From positions 1 through 8,195 of the forward strand of contig NYSW01000078.1 in the NCBI GenBank assembly GCA_002683195.1: a stretch of DNA of 8,195 bases, written 5' to 3'. The notes beneath the pieces were generated by a model. The model was not told the origin of the DNA and searched no databases. It was given only the letters and a program-made list of their open reading frames with translations. Made by a program: the position numbers and the translations under genes. The DNA is from Phycisphaerae bacterium (GTDB lineage: Bacteria > Planctomycetota > Phycisphaerae > Phycisphaerales > SM1A02). Of the stretch, positions 6,281 to 8,195 are shown in pieces (the stretch's first letter is position 1; every line of letters begins with the position of its first letter).

Positions 6281-6319
6281 GTCGCGTGTTATCTCCGCGC
6301 GACGGGCCGTGGCCCGCGC
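6281..6319 (+). other. Overlapping GC-rich hairpins (3a/3b) in the rpsO-pnp spacer
   Basis: GTCGCG (6281-6286) can pair with CGCGAC (6298-6303). Immediately after, CGGGC and GCCCG (6303-6307, 6312-6316) form a tight hairpin that can extend by three pairs (6299-6301 with 6317-6319) around a bulged A at 6302. The extended form uses the same bases as the right arm of the first stem, so the two are partly exclusive. No T-run follows. Confidence 0.35.
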
Positions 6320-6329
6320 CAACCTGGTC

Positions 6330-6347
6330 TCCGACTTCCGTGTCGGA
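6330..6347 (+). other. Hairpin 4, just upstream of the pnp ribosome binding site
   Basis: TCCGAC (6330-6335) and GTCGGA (6342-6347) are perfect 6-bp complements around the loop TTCCGT. The stem ends 13 bases before the AGGAAGG (6361-6367) that serves pnp, so it could influence ribosome access or mark a processed mRNA 5' end. The loop resembles that of hairpin 1 (TTCCG). Confidence 0.4.
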
Positions 6348-6378
6348 TGGCCACAACTACAGGAAGGCTGAACCTTTC

Positions 6379-8195
6379 ATGGCAGTCACTTTCGTTGAAC
6401 GTGAGATCGGCGGCCGCATGATGCGGCTTGAAACCGGTCGAGTCGCCAAGCTCGCCTCAGGCGCCGTCATGGCGAGTTACGCAGATTCCACCGTCATGGC
6501 GGCCTGCGTCCGCTCGAAGCCCCGTCAGGGCATCGACTTCTTCCCTCTCCAGTGCGATTACCGCGAAAAGCTGACCGCGGCCGGCAAGTTCCCCGGCGGC
6601 TTCCGCAAGCGAGAAGGCGCGCCGAACGAGAAGGAAGTCCTCACCATGCGGATGATGGATCGCCCCATCCGCCCGCTCTTCCCTGACGGCTTCATCGACG
6701 AGATCCAGATCCAGGCCTGGGTCATGAGCCATGACGGCCAGAATGACACCGACGTGCTCGCCTGCACCGCCGGCTCCGCCGCGGTCTGCCTCACCGACGC
6801 GCCCTTCAACGGCCCCGTCGCGACGGTTCGAGTCGGCCGGATCATGACGGACGACGGAGACACCTTCGTCCTCAACCCGACCGTCTCCCAGATGGAGTAC
6901 TCCGATCTCGACCTCGTGCTTTCGGGACACCCCAACGGCATCAACATGATCGAGGTCGGGGCCGCGGAAGTCGAAGACGACGTCATCCTCGAAGCGATCC
7001 GCTTCGGCCTCGAAGAGGGCATCAAGCCCATCATCGAGCTCGTGCTCGAACTCTGCGAGAAGTCCGGCGCTCCCGAAGCCAATCCCGGCCCCCTGCATCT
7101 CCCCGCAGAGGACGTCATGCAGGCCGTCAAGGACAAGGTCTACGACCGCCTGGTCGAAGCCCGCAAGATCCATGGCAAGCAGGAACGCAACGACGCCGTC
7201 GGTGAACTCCGCGAGGAAGTCCTCCACGAGTGCTTCGCCCTCCCCCAGGACGCCCCCTACGCCGAATACAAGACCGCGGAAGATCGTCGTGGCCAGGCCA
7301 AGGATGCGTTCCGAACCCTCGAAAAGAAGATCACCCACATGCTGGTGGCCGAGCACGGCATCCGTGCCGACGGCCGTGGCCTGAAGGAGATCCGAGCCAT
7401 CGAAATGGAACCGGGAATCTTCTCCCGAACCCACGGCTCCGCCTTCTTCCAGCGTGGTGAGACCCAGTCCCTCGTGACCTGTGCTCTCGGTACCAACAAG
7501 GCCGAGCAGATCGTCGACGGCCTGCTCCCCGAGTACGCCAAGAAGTTCTATCTCCACTACAACTTCCCCCCGTTCTGCGTCGGCGAAGCCGGCCGCATCA
7601 TGGGACCCGGTCGTCGTGAGGTCGGACACGGTGCCCTGGCGGAGCGATCCCTGCTCGGCATCATGCCGAGCACCGAGGACTTCCCCTACACCATCCGCCT
7701 GGTCAGCGACATCACGGAATCCAATGGCTCCTCGAGCATGGCTTCGGTGTGTGGCGGCTGCCTCGCCCTCATGGATGCCGGCGTCCCGATCCGGAACACC
7801 TGCGCGGGCATCTCGGTCGGCCGGTTCACTTCCGCCGACGGCAAGGTCTCGCACGTCACCGACATCCTCGGCGAAGAGGACTTCTTCGGCGAGATGGACT
7901 TCAAGGTCTCCGGCACCCGCGAGGGCATCACCGGAATCCAGCTCGACCTCAAGGCCCTCGGCCTCGACGTGGACGAGATCGGCGTGATCTTCGAGCAGGC
8001 CAAGGTCGGCCGACTCCAGATCATCGATCAGATGGAGGCCGTGCTTGCGGCTCCCCGCGAGGACATCTCTCGCTACGCCCCGCGGATCATCACCGTCAAG
8101 ATCGATCCCGACAAGATCGGCAAGCTCATCGGCCCCGGTGGCAAGACCATCCGCGGCATCCAGGAGCGGACCGGCTGCTCGATCGACGTCGAAGA
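6379..8195 (+). CDS. pnp: Polyribonucleotide nucleotidyltransferase (PNPase), 3'-truncated
   Basis: PNPase degrades RNA 3'-to-5' using phosphate, releasing nucleoside diphosphates, and acts in mRNA turnover as a ring-shaped trimer. The frame is open from ATG 6379 to the window end, giving 605 codons of a protein usually near 700 residues. The first RNase PH-like domain includes DRPIRPLFPDGF (94-105). A helical linker precedes RADGR (329-333), which opens the second RNase PH domain. There GETQSLVT (360-367), NFPPFCVGEAG (395-405), RREVGHG (412-418) and ITESNGSSSMASVCGG (445-460) are typical. D501, D507 and K509 (EEDFFGEMDFKV) align with the catalytic Asp486, Asp492 and Lys494 of E. coli PNPase, so the active site is intact. 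The KH domain begins near residue 570 with GPGG (585-588); the rest of KH and the S1 domain lie beyond the window. AGGAAGG 11 nt upstream supports the start. It follows rpsO and may be autoregulated through the structured spacer. Confidence 0.97.
   Translation, partial: MAVTFVEREIGGRMMRLETGRVAKLASGAVMASYADSTVMAACVRSKPRQGIDFFPLQCDYREKLTAAGKFPGGFRKREGAPNEKEVLTMRMMDRPIRPLFPDGFIDEIQIQAWVMSHDGQNDTDVLACTAGSAAVCLTDAPFNGPVATVRVGRIMTDDGDTFVLNPTVSQMEYSDLDLVLSGHPNGINMIEVGAAEVEDDVILEAIRFGLEEGIKPIIELVLELCEKSGAPEANPGPLHLPAEDVMQAVKDKVYDRLVEARKIHGKQERNDAVGELREEVLHECFALPQDAPYAEYKTAEDRRGQAKDAFRTLEKKITHMLVAEHGIRADGRGLKEIRAIEMEPGIFSRTHGSAFFQRGETQSLVTCALGTNKAEQIVDGLLPEYAKKFYLHYNFPPFCVGEAGRIMGPGRREVGHGALAERSLLGIMPSTEDFPYTIRLVSDITESNGSSSMASVCGGCLALMDAGVPIRNTCAGISVGRFTSADGKVSHVTDILGEEDFFGEMDFKVSGTREGITGIQLDLKALGLDVDEIGVIFEQAKVGRLQIIDQMEAVLAAPREDISRYAPRIITVKIDPDKIGKLIGPGGKTIRGIQERTGCSIDVE

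Noticed and set aside
6206..6347. Intrinsic terminator between rpsO and pnp
   Set aside because: Hairpins are present but none is followed by a T-rich run on the plus strand, so a rho-independent terminator cannot be supported.
6457..7854. 465-codon open frame on the minus strand across pnp
   Set aside because: It is exactly antisense to well-conserved PNPase sequence. Its Asp/Glu/Gly/Val-rich composition is what the reverse complement of GC3-biased codons yields, and it matches no family I recognise.

Overview
The window is about 8.2 kb of GC-rich DNA (strong G/C preference at third codon positions) from a bacterial chromosome. It holds seven protein-coding genes, two of them cut by the window edges. 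I see no rRNA, tRNA, CRISPR array, insertion sequence or other sign of mobile DNA. The best taxonomic clue is a secreted DNRLRE-type protein ending in a VPAP + hydrophobic + poly-Arg (PEP-CTERM-like) anchor. Together with the GC-rich composition this suggests a planctomycete, perhaps of the Phycisphaerae. That is inference and was not tested by a search.

Layout, left to right. (1) 1-1221, + strand: 3' part of an acyltransferase-3/OpgC-type integral membrane protein that begins just before the window. (2) 1238-3110, - strand: a tight two-gene unit, rdgB (ITP/XTP pyrophosphatase) followed after one base by a 416-residue YkgJ-type cysteine-cluster protein. (3) 3295-4083, + strand: exported, probably cell-surface-sorted DNRLRE/CTERM protein, divergent from rdgB. 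(4) 4074-5705, - strand: biotin-dependent acyl-CoA carboxylase carboxyltransferase (beta) subunit of the methylcrotonyl-CoA carboxylase type. Its 3' end overlaps the CTERM gene tail-to-tail by 10 bp. (5) 5918-8195, + strand: rpsO (ribosomal protein S15) then pnp (polynucleotide phosphorylase, truncated by the window end), the classic bacterial rpsO-pnp order.

The genes mostly look like separate housekeeping or metabolic units rather than one system. Two groups probably act as operons: rdgB with the YkgJ gene, and rpsO with pnp. No gap exceeds 300 bases. The three notable spacers are 3111-3294 (rdgB/CTERM divergent region, with a 7-bp inverted repeat), 5706-5917 (carboxylase/rpsO divergent region, with a sigma70-like promoter for rpsO) and 6188-6378 (rpsO-pnp spacer). 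The last contains four candidate RNA hairpins, including a 12-bp stem.

I did not find a clear new multi-gene system. The observations most worth following are the structured rpsO-pnp spacer, the uncharacterised C-terminal 300 residues of the YkgJ protein coupled to rdgB, and an apparent insertion in the carboxyltransferase.
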